Part shown: piece after piece, positions 1 through 5,176 of the stretch
How the letters are laid out: every line of letters begins with the position of its first letter
Position numbering within the stretch: position 1 is the first letter of the stretch
Origin: JAHBWI01 sp035715525
Lineage (GTDB): Bacteria > Nitrospirota > Nitrospiria > Nitrospirales > Nitrospiraceae
NCBI GenBank assembly: GCA_035715525.1
Contig: DASTLA010000046.1
Location: 1-5,176, forward strand
Direction: 5' to 3'
DNA length: 5,176 bases
Made by a program: the position numbers and the translations under genes
Notes under the pieces: generated by a model
Told to the model about the DNA's origin: nothing
Database searches by the model: none
What the model saw: the letters and a program-made list of their open reading frames with translations, nothing else

Positions 1-10
1 ATGACCTTAG

Positions 11-94
11 ACGTAAGAGGCAAGAGGTGAAACGACCAGAACAACGACTCCTCGAACGGAGCATGCATCTCTACTCACGTCTTACCTCTCACGT
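11..94 (-). repeat. Imperfect 21-bp inverted repeat built from heptamers, downstream of the ATPase gene
   Basis: Positions 74-101 read as four 7-base units (CTCACGT, CTTACCT, CTCACGT, TTCACGG). Positions 11-31 hold three units of the same type in the opposite orientation (ACGTAAG, AGGCAAG, AGGTGAA). Pairing 11-31 with 74-94 gives 17 Watson-Crick pairs out of 21. Of the four mismatches, three (15/90, 21/84, 31/74) become G-U pairs in RNA made from the minus strand, leaving only 26/79 unpaired. The stem therefore fits best as RNA in the transcript of the ATPase gene, whose stop codon lies about 10 bases before it. The 42-base loop contains a small stem, CTCC (48-51) with GGAG (58-61). No U-run follows on the minus strand, so it is not a standard intrinsic terminator. 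It could protect the 3' end of the mRNA, act as a Rho-dependent or weak terminator, or simply be a dispersed genomic repeat. Confidence 0.5.
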
Positions 95-103
95 TTCACG
101 GTT

Positions 104-1873
104 TTAGATGATTTGGTTGACCACCCGTTCCTCAGCAGCCCGCCCTCGTCGGAACGAGGAGATTCCAACCACCTGTTCCGGATGATGATCCAACAGCTTG
201 AGCCATTCCTCCGCGGCATCGTCGGGCGGCAGCACTTCGCCTTCTCGGTACTCCTCCTGCGCGGCTTGGAGAAAGTCTTCTAGCCGAAGTCCGCTCGGCA
301 CATGACCTTGCTTCTGTCCGACGGCGCGTTCGATCGCTTTCTCTTTTGCGCGCTGCACGACTGCCGCCAAGATCGCCCCGCTCACTAGGTCTCCGCGGTA
401 GAGCACCTTGTGCTGCCCGCTACGGAGCCTGATCGAGAGGACTCGATTCTGATCGGATCGATTAAATATGTTGTCGACTATCTGATCAATGAGCGAATCT
501 CGCGCCGCTTCGTGATCCTGTCCGTGAGCAGTGAGCAATTGCTCGTCCAATGGGAGCATCGCCGTGAGATACACCTTCAGAATCTCCTTCGCCGCATCCC
601 GGTCCGGACGTGCCACTTTGATCTTTCGATCGATCCTCCCCGGCCTCAGCACCGCAGGATCGATCAGATCCGGCCGATTGGATGCGAGGATGATGACGAC
701 GTCCTGGAGGGACTCGATCCCGTCCATTTCGGCGCAAAACATCGGCACGAGCGTGTTGTTAATATTGAACGATCGCATGGACCGTCGCGTTCCCAACACG
801 GACTCGGCCTCGTCGATGAAGATAAACGGTAAGGCGCCTTCCTTGCGGCGGGCCCGTGCCTTCGCAAACAGATCACGTACGATGCGCTCCGACTCACCCA
901 ACCACATGTTGAGGATTTCCGGCCCTTTGACATGGAGGAACGCGCCCGCCGTCACGGGGGGCCTTCCGCCTCTCCCGTCTCCGCCTGAGCTGGCCGCATT
1001 GGAGTCGGCGACCAATGTCGAAAGGCTCGCAGCCGCAGCCTGCCCGATCAGCGTCTTGCCGCAACCCGGTGGGCCATAGAGCAGGAAACCTTTGGGTTGC
1101 GTGAATTGAAATTGCTTGAACGTAGCGGCATGGAGAAGCGGATATTCAATGGCTTTACGGATCGCTTCGATCGCCTCGCGCTGGCCGCCGATCTGCGCCC
1201 ACGTGATGGAGGGCACTTCGTCTAACATGTGCGTCCTGGCCTGCCGGTTCTCGAACCGTTCGATGGCGATTCGATGAGTCGGCTCGATGCGCACTTCGTC
1301 GCCGGGTTTGAGGTCCACCCCGGCCAAATCGCTGGACCGTTGCAAAATGAGAGGCTGCCGCCCCATATCCTGCTCGAATCGGATGCGACCGTCGGGCAGC
1401 GCTTCCGCGACTTTCAGCACGGGGCCGTTTCGGTCGTATCCGAGCGTCTTGATGACGGTATAGGCCTCGTTCACCAGAATCTGCGCGCCGATTTTCAGTT
1501 CCTCCGCCGGGAGCCGGGGATCGATATTCGCATAATACTCGGCTCCGCCCACCACGATCCTGGCCAGCCCTTCGGCAGGAAGATCCAACAGTAATCCCAC
1601 TCGATTGGCCGGTGCGGTCAACTTGGCGACCACTTCATTCAATTTCTTGAACTCGGTTTCCCGCTGACCCTGCGTGACCGCTTGAGCCATGATCAGATGA
1701 CGCAGCTTATACAACAGTTTCTGGCGGGGATCCTGGTCCGGGAACAACGCCAAGCATTCTTCTATGAGATCGATCGGATCGGCGGCGGTCGAGGAGGAAA
1801 TCGGAGCCTGATCACGCTGCGACCGTTCGGCAGGCCGCGAACCAGGGTCTTCAGGATGTCGATGATCGCTCAT
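104..1873 (-). CDS. mpa: Proteasome-associated AAA+ ATPase, Mpa/ARC family
   Basis: A cytosolic ring-forming unfoldase which, in its family, recognises proteins tagged with a Pup-like modifier and threads them into the 20S proteasome. The 589-residue length is close to the family norm (about 590-610). Order of parts: a polar, disordered N-terminus (1-35); a helical, probably coiled-coil segment (about 36-86) that in Mpa binds Pup; two OB-type beta domains (about 88-205), a hallmark of Mpa/ARC; then the AAA+ domain. Visible motifs are Walker A GPPGCGKT (267-274), Walker B FIFIDE (350-355), the sensor-1 asparagine N399 and the arginine pair of LRPGRID (R410, R413). The pore loop is W324-L325-G326, where relatives usually have Tyr or Phe. 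A Gly/Ser-rich insertion of about 20 residues (289-309) follows the Walker A helix. The C-terminus is Asn-Gln-Ile-Ile, where actinobacterial members end in Gly-Gln-Tyr-Leu. The ATG start is supported by GGAGG 7 bases upstream. Proteasome and tagging genes are expected beyond the left edge but are not visible. Confidence 0.93.
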   Translation of the reverse strand: MSDHRHPEDPGSRPAERSQRDQAPISSSTAADPIDLIEECLALFPDQDPRQKLLYKLRHLIMAQAVTQGQRETEFKKLNEVVAKLTAPANRVGLLLDLPAEGLARIVVGGAEYYANIDPRLPAEELKIGAQILVNEAYTVIKTLGYDRNGPVLKVAEALPDGRIRFEQDMGRQPLILQRSSDLAGVDLKPGDEVRIEPTHRIAIERFENRQARTHMLDEVPSITWAQIGGQREAIEAIRKAIEYPLLHAATFKQFQFTQPKGFLLYGPPGCGKTLIGQAAAASLSTLVADSNAASSGGDGRGGRPPVTAGAFLHVKGPEILNMWLGESERIVRDLFAKARARRKEGALPFIFIDEAESVLGTRRSMRSFNINNTLVPMFCAEMDGIESLQDVVIILASNRPDLIDPAVLRPGRIDRKIKVARPDRDAAKEILKVYLTAMLPLDEQLLTAHGQDHEAARDSLIDQIVDNIFNRSDQNRVLSIRLRSGQHKVLYRGDLVSGAILAAVVQRAKEKAIERAVGQKQGHVPSGLRLEDFLQAAQEEYREGEVLPPDDAAEEWLKLLDHHPEQVVGISSFRRGRAAEERVVNQII

Positions 1874-1880
1874 GACCGTA

Positions 1881-1885
1881 CCTCC
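1881..1885 (-). promoter_or_regulatory. Strong Shine-Dalgarno sequence of the ATPase gene
   Basis: The minus strand reads GGAGG here, 7 bases before the ATG at 1873. This fixes the start of the ATPase and suggests efficient translation independent of the upstream protease gene. Confidence 0.75.
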
Positions 1886-1914
1886 GGATTGTTCAAGTGA
1901 GTCATCCTAACACA

Positions 1915-1937
1915 GAGGCATCGGCCGTCGCTGCCTC
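1915..1937 (-). other. Small hairpin in the gap between the protease and ATPase genes
   Basis: The 77-base gap 1874-1950 contains a perfect 6-bp inverted repeat, GAGGCA (1915-1920) with TGCCTC (1932-1937), around an 11-base loop. On the minus strand it is followed by TGTGTTAGGAT rather than a U-run, so a classical terminator is unlikely. It may be a minor processing or attenuation structure between cistrons, or chance. No convincing -35/-10 pair was found in the gap; TAGGAT alone resembles a -10 box but has no partner. Confidence 0.25.
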
Positions 1938-1950
1938 CATGGCCGGGGCA

Positions 1951-3084
1951 TCAATTCACAGGCTGCAGCGTAACGACTACCTGCTGACGCCTGCTTCCCC
2001 GGAGAAAATCTACGGTCACCTGGTCTCCGACCTTGTGTTGCTCCATGATGTCCATAAGATCGTCGATCGTTTCGACCGACCTTCCGTCAACCCCGACGAT
2101 CACATCGCCCAGTTCGATCCGGCCACCCACCGTTTCGCGCGCTCCCCGGAGCCCGACTCGTTCCGCAGCGCTTCCGCGCCCCACTTTCCCGATCACCAAG
2201 CCCTGCACGCCCCATCGGCGGGCCATCGCGTCTGGCACGAGCGAGACGCCGAGCCCGGGTCTGATCAGCTTTCCATGCTTGATTAATTCCGGCACGATTC
2301 GCGCGACCGTATCGGCCGGTACCGCGAAGCCGATCCCCGCAAACGCTCCGCTGGGACTGACGATTTGGGTGTTCACTCCGATCAGACGGCCGGCGCTGTC
2401 GAGCAGCGGCCCACCCGAATTGCCGGGATTGATGGCGGCATCCGTTTGAATGACGCCTTCGATGGTCCGATTGCTCATGGATTTGATCGTTCTGCCCAAC
2501 GCACTCACGACGCCGGTCGTCAGGGTATGGTCCAAACCGAAGGGATTTCCGATCGCCAAAACTTTTTGCCCCACCCGCAACGCATGTGAACTGCCGAGCG
2601 TGATCGGGTGCAGCGCCGCCTCGGAAGCCTGAATCTGCAACACGGCCACATCATGATCAGGATCGGCACCGATGAGTTTGGCCTTGTATTCGGTTCGATC
2701 GGCAAGGGTAACCGTTATCGCATCCGCCCCGTAGACGACATGAAAATTAGTGACGATATGTCCCTGTTTGCTCCACACGAATCCCGTTCCGGACCCTTGC
2801 GGTACTTCGAATAAGTTGAACGACCAGGGATCGCGTTGCATGGCCGTATTGGCAATGAACACCACGGAGCGCGCCGCCCGCTCAAAGACTGCGATCGTGG
2901 CCTGCTCTTCCGCGCTGAGTTCAGGAACGGCCCCCTGCTGCATCCTGACCAATCCATCGCTCTGATCGAGCGCGTATAAAGGAGTAGACGTCGCCGCCAG
3001 CCATGCCAAGGCGGCAAGAGGTGACCACTTCCTGAGGAGGATCCTCACAGCGCTGCAGACAAGGCCGAGGATGGGGCTACTCAC
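1951..3084 (-). CDS. htrA: Periplasmic HtrA/Deg-family serine protease with one PDZ domain
   Basis: An envelope quality-control endoprotease that degrades misfolded proteins. A signal peptide covers about residues 1-38: basic stretch around R14-K19, hydrophobic core SPLAALAWLAATS, probable cleavage after Leu-Tyr-Ala (36-38). The trypsin-like domain (about 60-265) has the full triad: H115 in TNFHVV, D145 in DHDVAVL and S223 in GNSGGP. Further Deg signatures are PQGSGTGFVW (95-104), AIGNPFGLD (177-185) and QTDAAINPGN (213-222). A single PDZ domain follows (about 276-375), so the architecture is HhoA/DegS/plant Deg1-like rather than the two-PDZ DegP type; the wording is especially close to plant and cyanobacterial Deg1. 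The start is GTG, overlapping the upstream stop by 8 bases, with AGGTGA 3 bases before it, which suggests translational coupling. A second in-frame GTG at 3048 (Val13) would give a more ordinary signal peptide and cannot be excluded, but it has no clear ribosome-binding site. Confidence 0.94.
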   Translation of the reverse strand: MSSPILGLVCSAVRILLRKWSPLAALAWLAATSTPLYALDQSDGLVRMQQGAVPELSAEEQATIAVFERAARSVVFIANTAMQRDPWSFNLFEVPQGSGTGFVWSKQGHIVTNFHVVYGADAITVTLADRTEYKAKLIGADPDHDVAVLQIQASEAALHPITLGSSHALRVGQKVLAIGNPFGLDHTLTTGVVSALGRTIKSMSNRTIEGVIQTDAAINPGNSGGPLLDSAGRLIGVNTQIVSPSGAFAGIGFAVPADTVARIVPELIKHGKLIRPGLGVSLVPDAMARRWGVQGLVIGKVGRGSAAERVGLRGARETVGGRIELGDVIVGVDGRSVETIDDLMDIMEQHKVGDQVTVDFLRGSRRQQVVVTLQPVN

Positions 3085-3499
3085 CGATCACCTGGACGAT
3101 GACTTCTCGGGTGCGGGCGCGAGTATCAAAATCCAAGAGCACCAGTTCCTGCCAGGTCCCAAGGGTCATGGCTCCGTCCGTAAAAGGGATCGTGAGAGAA
3201 TGTCCCTGGAGCTGTCCCCGGAGATGGCTATGGCCGTTGTCTTCTCCTGGATTGCGCCGGTTGTGCTGCCAGTCGGGATCGGCCGGTATCAGACGGTCCC
3301 AGATGGTCGCGGTATCGGCACGGATTCCCGGCTCATCTTCGATGATCAGGACAGAAGCCGTCGTATGTTTGATGAAGACCGTCAGAATCCCGGCACGCAG
3401 TTTGGTTTCCGCAAGGGCCTGTCGAACCTGCTGAGTAATATTGAGGAATTGGACATCGCCCTGCATCGGCATGGACAGAGACACGGTTTTAACGGGCAT
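3077..3499 (-). CDS. yjbQ: YjbQ/UPF0047 family protein
   Basis: A small cytosolic protein of 140 residues, the normal length for the family. Conserved features are all present: HTTAS (45-49), the acidic EDEPG segment (54-58), D62, H79 of the PDWQHN stretch, the DNGHSHLRG block (87-95), the PF.DG turn (105-109), LGTWQ (113-117) and the final R.R plus beta strand ending in IGE. The clustered His, Asp and Glu residues form the conserved pocket of this trimeric fold. The E. coli member has been reported to have weak thiamine phosphate synthase activity, but the true physiological role is unsettled, so no pathway is assigned. The start is ATG with AGGAAGG 7 bases upstream (3507-3513). It overlaps the end of the HD gene by 11 bases, and its stop lies inside the first codons of the Deg protease gene, so all three are probably co-translated. 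Confidence 0.93.
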   Translation of the reverse strand: MPVKTVSLSMPMQGDVQFLNITQQVRQALAETKLRAGILTVFIKHTTASVLIIEDEPGIRADTATIWDRLIPADPDWQHNRRNPGEDNGHSHLRGQLQGHSLTIPFTDGAMTLGTWQELVLLDFDTRARTREVIVQVIGE

Positions 3500-4376
3500 G
3501 CGGTCGCCTTCCTGTCCTGCGCCCCAGCAACCGCCGTTCGGCCTGCGTCAGGGGTCGGCCGCGCGCTTCTTTGAGCACTGCGTCGAATGCCCCTTCTGCA
3601 GTGAGGTCGCGCAGGGCCTCCACCACCGGTCGGCTTAGAATGCCTTCCCGCCGCAAGGATTCAAGGTAATCGAAGGCCTCGGTGAGGCTTTCTCGATGGC
3701 GCACATAATAATCACGGCCGCGCTGCCGGTTGCTGAAGGCTTCGAACTGTTCGCAGGCCACGAGGATTTCCGCCAATTGTCTGACCCACGGCGGAGCCGC
3801 GGACAACCTTTCCGGATAGTAGTAGTACAGCATCACGGTACCCATCCAGCCCGACCAGCGGACGCCTAGGTTCCGTAAGTCTGTCCTGACCGCCCGAAGC
3901 CTGCGCGCCAATCGACGGGCATATCCAAGCCGCATCTCCACCTGCTCGCAGGCCCATCGGTCCATTGGAACGCCGGTCGCCTCCAAGTCGCCCTTGTGTT
4001 GTGCGAGGAATGCCTCGGTTTCCCGGCCATATTTGGTCATTGGATGCAGGGCGCGCCATTCACGCGGTCTCGTCGGGATGCCGCGAGACCGAGCCCAAGA
4101 CCATATGCGACCAAAGAGCCGGCGATCGAGGCCAGCCCGGCCCAAATCGTGCAGCAGACAGGCGATTTGATATTGCCGAACGCGGTCTGGCTCATGACCC
4201 AGCCGGGCGGCAACCGCCGCGCACATCTTTGCTGTCCGAACGGCATGCGGTCGGTCATACCCTCGAATGATGTACCCTTGATGGTAAGGGTGGGGATAGT
4301 CGTAGAGGCGAAGAAGGCTTGCGGCAAGCGAGCGGGAAACCAGCAGCGGCGCCCGATTGAGTTGGGTGTTCGGCAT
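3489..4376 (-). CDS. HD-domain protein, HD-GYP-like with a degenerate C-terminal half
   Basis: A 295-residue soluble protein with no signal peptide or membrane segment. The first half resembles an HD phosphohydrolase: H44 in RPHAVRT, the His-Asp doublet H76-D77 in CLLHDLGRAGLD, and a further His in LHPMTKYG (H111), in the order found in HD-GYP cyclic-di-GMP phosphodiesterases. Where HD-GYP enzymes have the HH-E...DG.GYP stretch, this protein reads LYYYYPERL (183-191), so the usual His pair is absent. The following helix, VACEQFEAFSNRQRGRDYY (206-224), sits where HD-GYP proteins have their conserved Asp and Arg-Pro-Tyr segment. The tail (about 275-295) is very rich in arginine. It may keep a one- or two-metal HD site with another phosphate-ester substrate, or be a binding-only relative. 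The ATG start has no clear Shine-Dalgarno, and the frame has no other start before a stop at 4428-4430. It is the promoter-proximal gene of the four-gene block. Confidence 0.8.
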   Translation of the reverse strand: MPNTQLNRAPLLVSRSLAASLLRLYDYPHPYHQGYIIRGYDRPHAVRTAKMCAAVAARLGHEPDRVRQYQIACLLHDLGRAGLDRRLFGRIWSWARSRGIPTRPREWRALHPMTKYGRETEAFLAQHKGDLEATGVPMDRWACEQVEMRLGYARRLARRLRAVRTDLRNLGVRWSGWMGTVMLYYYYPERLSAAPPWVRQLAEILVACEQFEAFSNRQRGRDYYVRHRESLTEAFDYLESLRREGILSRPVVEALRDLTAEGAFDAVLKEARGRPLTQAERRLLGRRTGRRPHAR

Positions 4377-4389
4377 GAAAGGCTGGAAC

Positions 4390-4399
4390 GTAGGCCTAC
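4390..4399. other. Perfect 10-bp palindrome in the HD-gene leader
   Basis: GTAGGCCTAC is a perfect palindrome lying between the predicted promoter and the start codon of the HD gene. Its position would suit an operator, but a 10-bp palindrome can occur by chance and no second copy was seen in the window. Confidence 0.2.
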
Positions 4400-4418
4400 A
4401 TGGACAACTGCGGCGGCC

Positions 4419-4448
4419 AGAATATCTTCAGCCAAAAGAGGGTGTCAA
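4419..4448 (-). promoter_or_regulatory. Predicted sigma70-type promoter of the HD-yjbQ-htrA(-mpa) operon
   Basis: On the minus strand a perfect TTGACA (4448-4443) is followed after 18 bases by TATTCT (4424-4419), which matches TATAAT at four positions. Transcription would start near 4412 and leave a leader of about 36 bases before the ATG at 4376. It lies in the 169-base region (4377-4545) between the two divergent genes. No equally good promoter was seen for the plus-strand gene; TATTCT at 4506-4511 lacks a properly spaced -35 box. Confidence 0.5.
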
Positions 4449-4532
4449 GCACGGCGCCCATGAGCCTTCCGCCTGGTTGTGCTCGCACTCGATGCAGCGT
4501 TTTGTTATTCTTCACCCGAAAAGCGTGGCAAC

Positions 4533-4545
4533 AAGGGACGGTCCC
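4533..4545 (+). promoter_or_regulatory. Ribosome-binding site within a small palindrome
   Basis: AAGGGA (4533-4538) lies 7 bases before the ATG at 4546 and decides that start over the upstream ATG at 4357. The same bases belong to GGGACGGTCCC (4535-4545), a perfect inverted repeat about one central base. As RNA it could form a 4-bp, 3-base-loop hairpin that partly hides the ribosome-binding site. Confidence 0.5.
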
Positions 4546-5172
4546 ATGAACGACATCTACCGTGCAGGCAGCCTCGTGGTCATGATCCTGGCCGTTCTCG
4601 TAGCCGGCGTGGCCGACAGTCGCGCGGCGTCGCTGGACCAACTGAACGACTTGACCGGCAAAGCCAATGCGATCGTGACATTGATGAGCCGAGATAATTT
4701 CAGCAGCGAGTACCGCTATCACGTCACTGTCCGTAACAACTCGGCCGATGCCTTCGTCGCGGATTCCCTCGTCGTCGTCCTGGACCGGATCACTAACATC
4801 GCGGGCGAGGATCGCGAGGCGTTGAAGAACGAATCACTGCTGTCCAGAATGGAGATCGTCGGGCAAGACGGAGAAACCGAGGATGGCAAGCCCTATTTCC
4901 GCATTCCACCCGGCGGACGGCCGGATCTGACGCCCTATAGCGAAAGCCCGCCGGCGACGGTCCGGATACGCAATCGGGATTATGTTGCGGTGTTCACACC
5001 TTCCTTCCGGGTCCTCGGACTAAAACGTGAATCGCCCAAGCCCAAAACAGGCGAGAGTGCCGCCACGACAAGTCAACCGAAGGGAGCCGCTTCTACCGAG
5101 AAGCTCATTCAATTGCTTCAGAAGAAGGGCCTCATTACCGAGGAGGAAGCGCGGACCCTCAGACAGCCATGA
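4546..5172 (+). CDS. Secreted or periplasmic protein of unknown function with SHOCT-like tail
   Basis: A 208-residue protein that I do not recognise as a named family. Residues 1-27 form a signal peptide: a short polar start, hydrophobic core SLVVMILAVLVAGVA, and probable cleavage after Ser-Arg-Ala (25-27). The mature middle (about 50-160) looks like an Ig-like or fibronectin-like beta sandwich: YHVTVRNNSADAF, DSLVVVLDRI, GKPYFRIPPGG, then VAVFTPSFRVLGL. This wording recalls beta domains seen in many exported bacterial proteins. A polar, Ser/Thr/Lys-rich linker (about 160-183) leads to a C-terminal motif, KLIQLLQKKGLITEEEARTL (186-205), which resembles the SHOCT-type short helical hairpin (leucine-rich helix, Lys-Gly-Leu-Ile-Thr turn, acidic helix). 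The open frame extends upstream to an ATG at 4357, but the signal peptide and Shine-Dalgarno support 4546. The stop overlaps a possible ATG at 5169 (ATGA), so another gene may follow beyond the right edge. Confidence 0.82.
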   Translation: MNDIYRAGSLVVMILAVLVAGVADSRAASLDQLNDLTGKANAIVTLMSRDNFSSEYRYHVTVRNNSADAFVADSLVVVLDRITNIAGEDREALKNESLLSRMEIVGQDGETEDGKPYFRIPPGGRPDLTPYSESPPATVRIRNRDYVAVFTPSFRVLGLKRESPKPKTGESAATTSQPKGAASTEKLIQLLQKKGLITEEEARTLRQP

Positions 5173-5176
5173 CGGA

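Noticed and set aside
11..101. CRISPR-like array suggested by short repeated units
   Set aside because: The units are only 7 bases, adjacent without spacers, and occur in both orientations.
410..1079. Plus-strand open frames of 140 and 182 codons opposite the ATPase gene
   Set aside because: They lie wholly antisense to a conserved AAA+ domain, have no recognisable domains, and reflect the high GC content.
1229..1594. Plus-strand open frame of 121 codons
   Set aside because: Antisense to the OB-domain region of the ATPase; no family resemblance.
1897..2449. Plus-strand open frames across the 3' part of the protease gene
   Set aside because: Composition is that of a shadow frame, rich in Pro, Ser and Arg, and the opposite strand encodes a clear PDZ and protease domain.
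3071..3574. Plus-strand open frame of 167 codons over yjbQ
   Set aside because: Antisense to a fully conserved YjbQ protein; no motif of its own.
4037..4435. Minus-strand open frame of 132 codons overlapping the start of the HD gene
   Set aside because: It is in another frame over the conserved HD motif region; the HD frame carries the recognisable residues.
4473..4490. Possible sigma54 promoter before the secreted protein gene
   Set aside because: The GG and GC doublets are 8 rather than 10 bases apart, and the flanking bases do not match the consensus.
4357..4545. N-terminal 63-codon extension of the secreted protein frame
   Set aside because: It would bury the signal peptide inside the protein, overlap the divergent HD gene start, and lacks the ribosome-binding site found before 4546.

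Overview
The window holds five protein-coding genes and very little spare DNA. Four genes lie head to tail on the minus strand. Read in their own direction (right to left) they are: an HD-domain protein (4376-3489), a YjbQ/UPF0047 family protein (3499-3077), a periplasmic HtrA/Deg-type serine protease (3084-1951), and a proteasome-associated AAA+ ATPase of the Mpa/ARC family (1873-104). The first three overlap by 11 and 8 bases. The ATPase follows after a 77-base gap with a strong Shine-Dalgarno sequence of its own. A good sigma70-type promoter (consensus TTGACA, 18-base spacer, TATTCT) lies just upstream of the HD gene, so the block looks like one operon, perhaps with extra transcription entering before the ATPase. 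On the plus strand, diverging from this operon, one gene (4546-5172) encodes a secreted or periplasmic protein with a signal peptide, a beta-rich middle and a short C-terminal helical hairpin.

The likely source is a Gram-negative bacterium outside the Actinobacteria that carries a bacterial proteasome system; a member of the Nitrospirota (Nitrospira-like) fits best. This is inference. It rests on an Mpa/ARC ATPase next to a periplasmic Deg protease with a signal peptide, on moderately high GC, and on heptamer repeats based on TCACGT at the left edge. No rRNA or other taxonomic marker is present. In such bacteria the proteasome ATPase usually sits next to genes for a Pup/UBact-like tag, its ligase and deamidase, and the 20S subunits. 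Those would lie beyond the left edge and cannot be seen here.

Two genes concern protein quality control: the ATPase would unfold tagged cytosolic proteins for the 20S proteasome, and the Deg protease would degrade damaged proteins in the envelope. The most notable points are a departure from the usual C-terminus of the proteasome ATPase (no penultimate tyrosine), a tryptophan in its pore loop, an HD-GYP-like protein in which the GYP-side metal-binding histidines are replaced by a run of tyrosines, and a long imperfect inverted repeat just after the ATPase stop codon whose mismatches become G-U pairs only in the ATPase transcript. No CRISPR array, tRNA, rRNA, insertion sequence or phage gene was seen.
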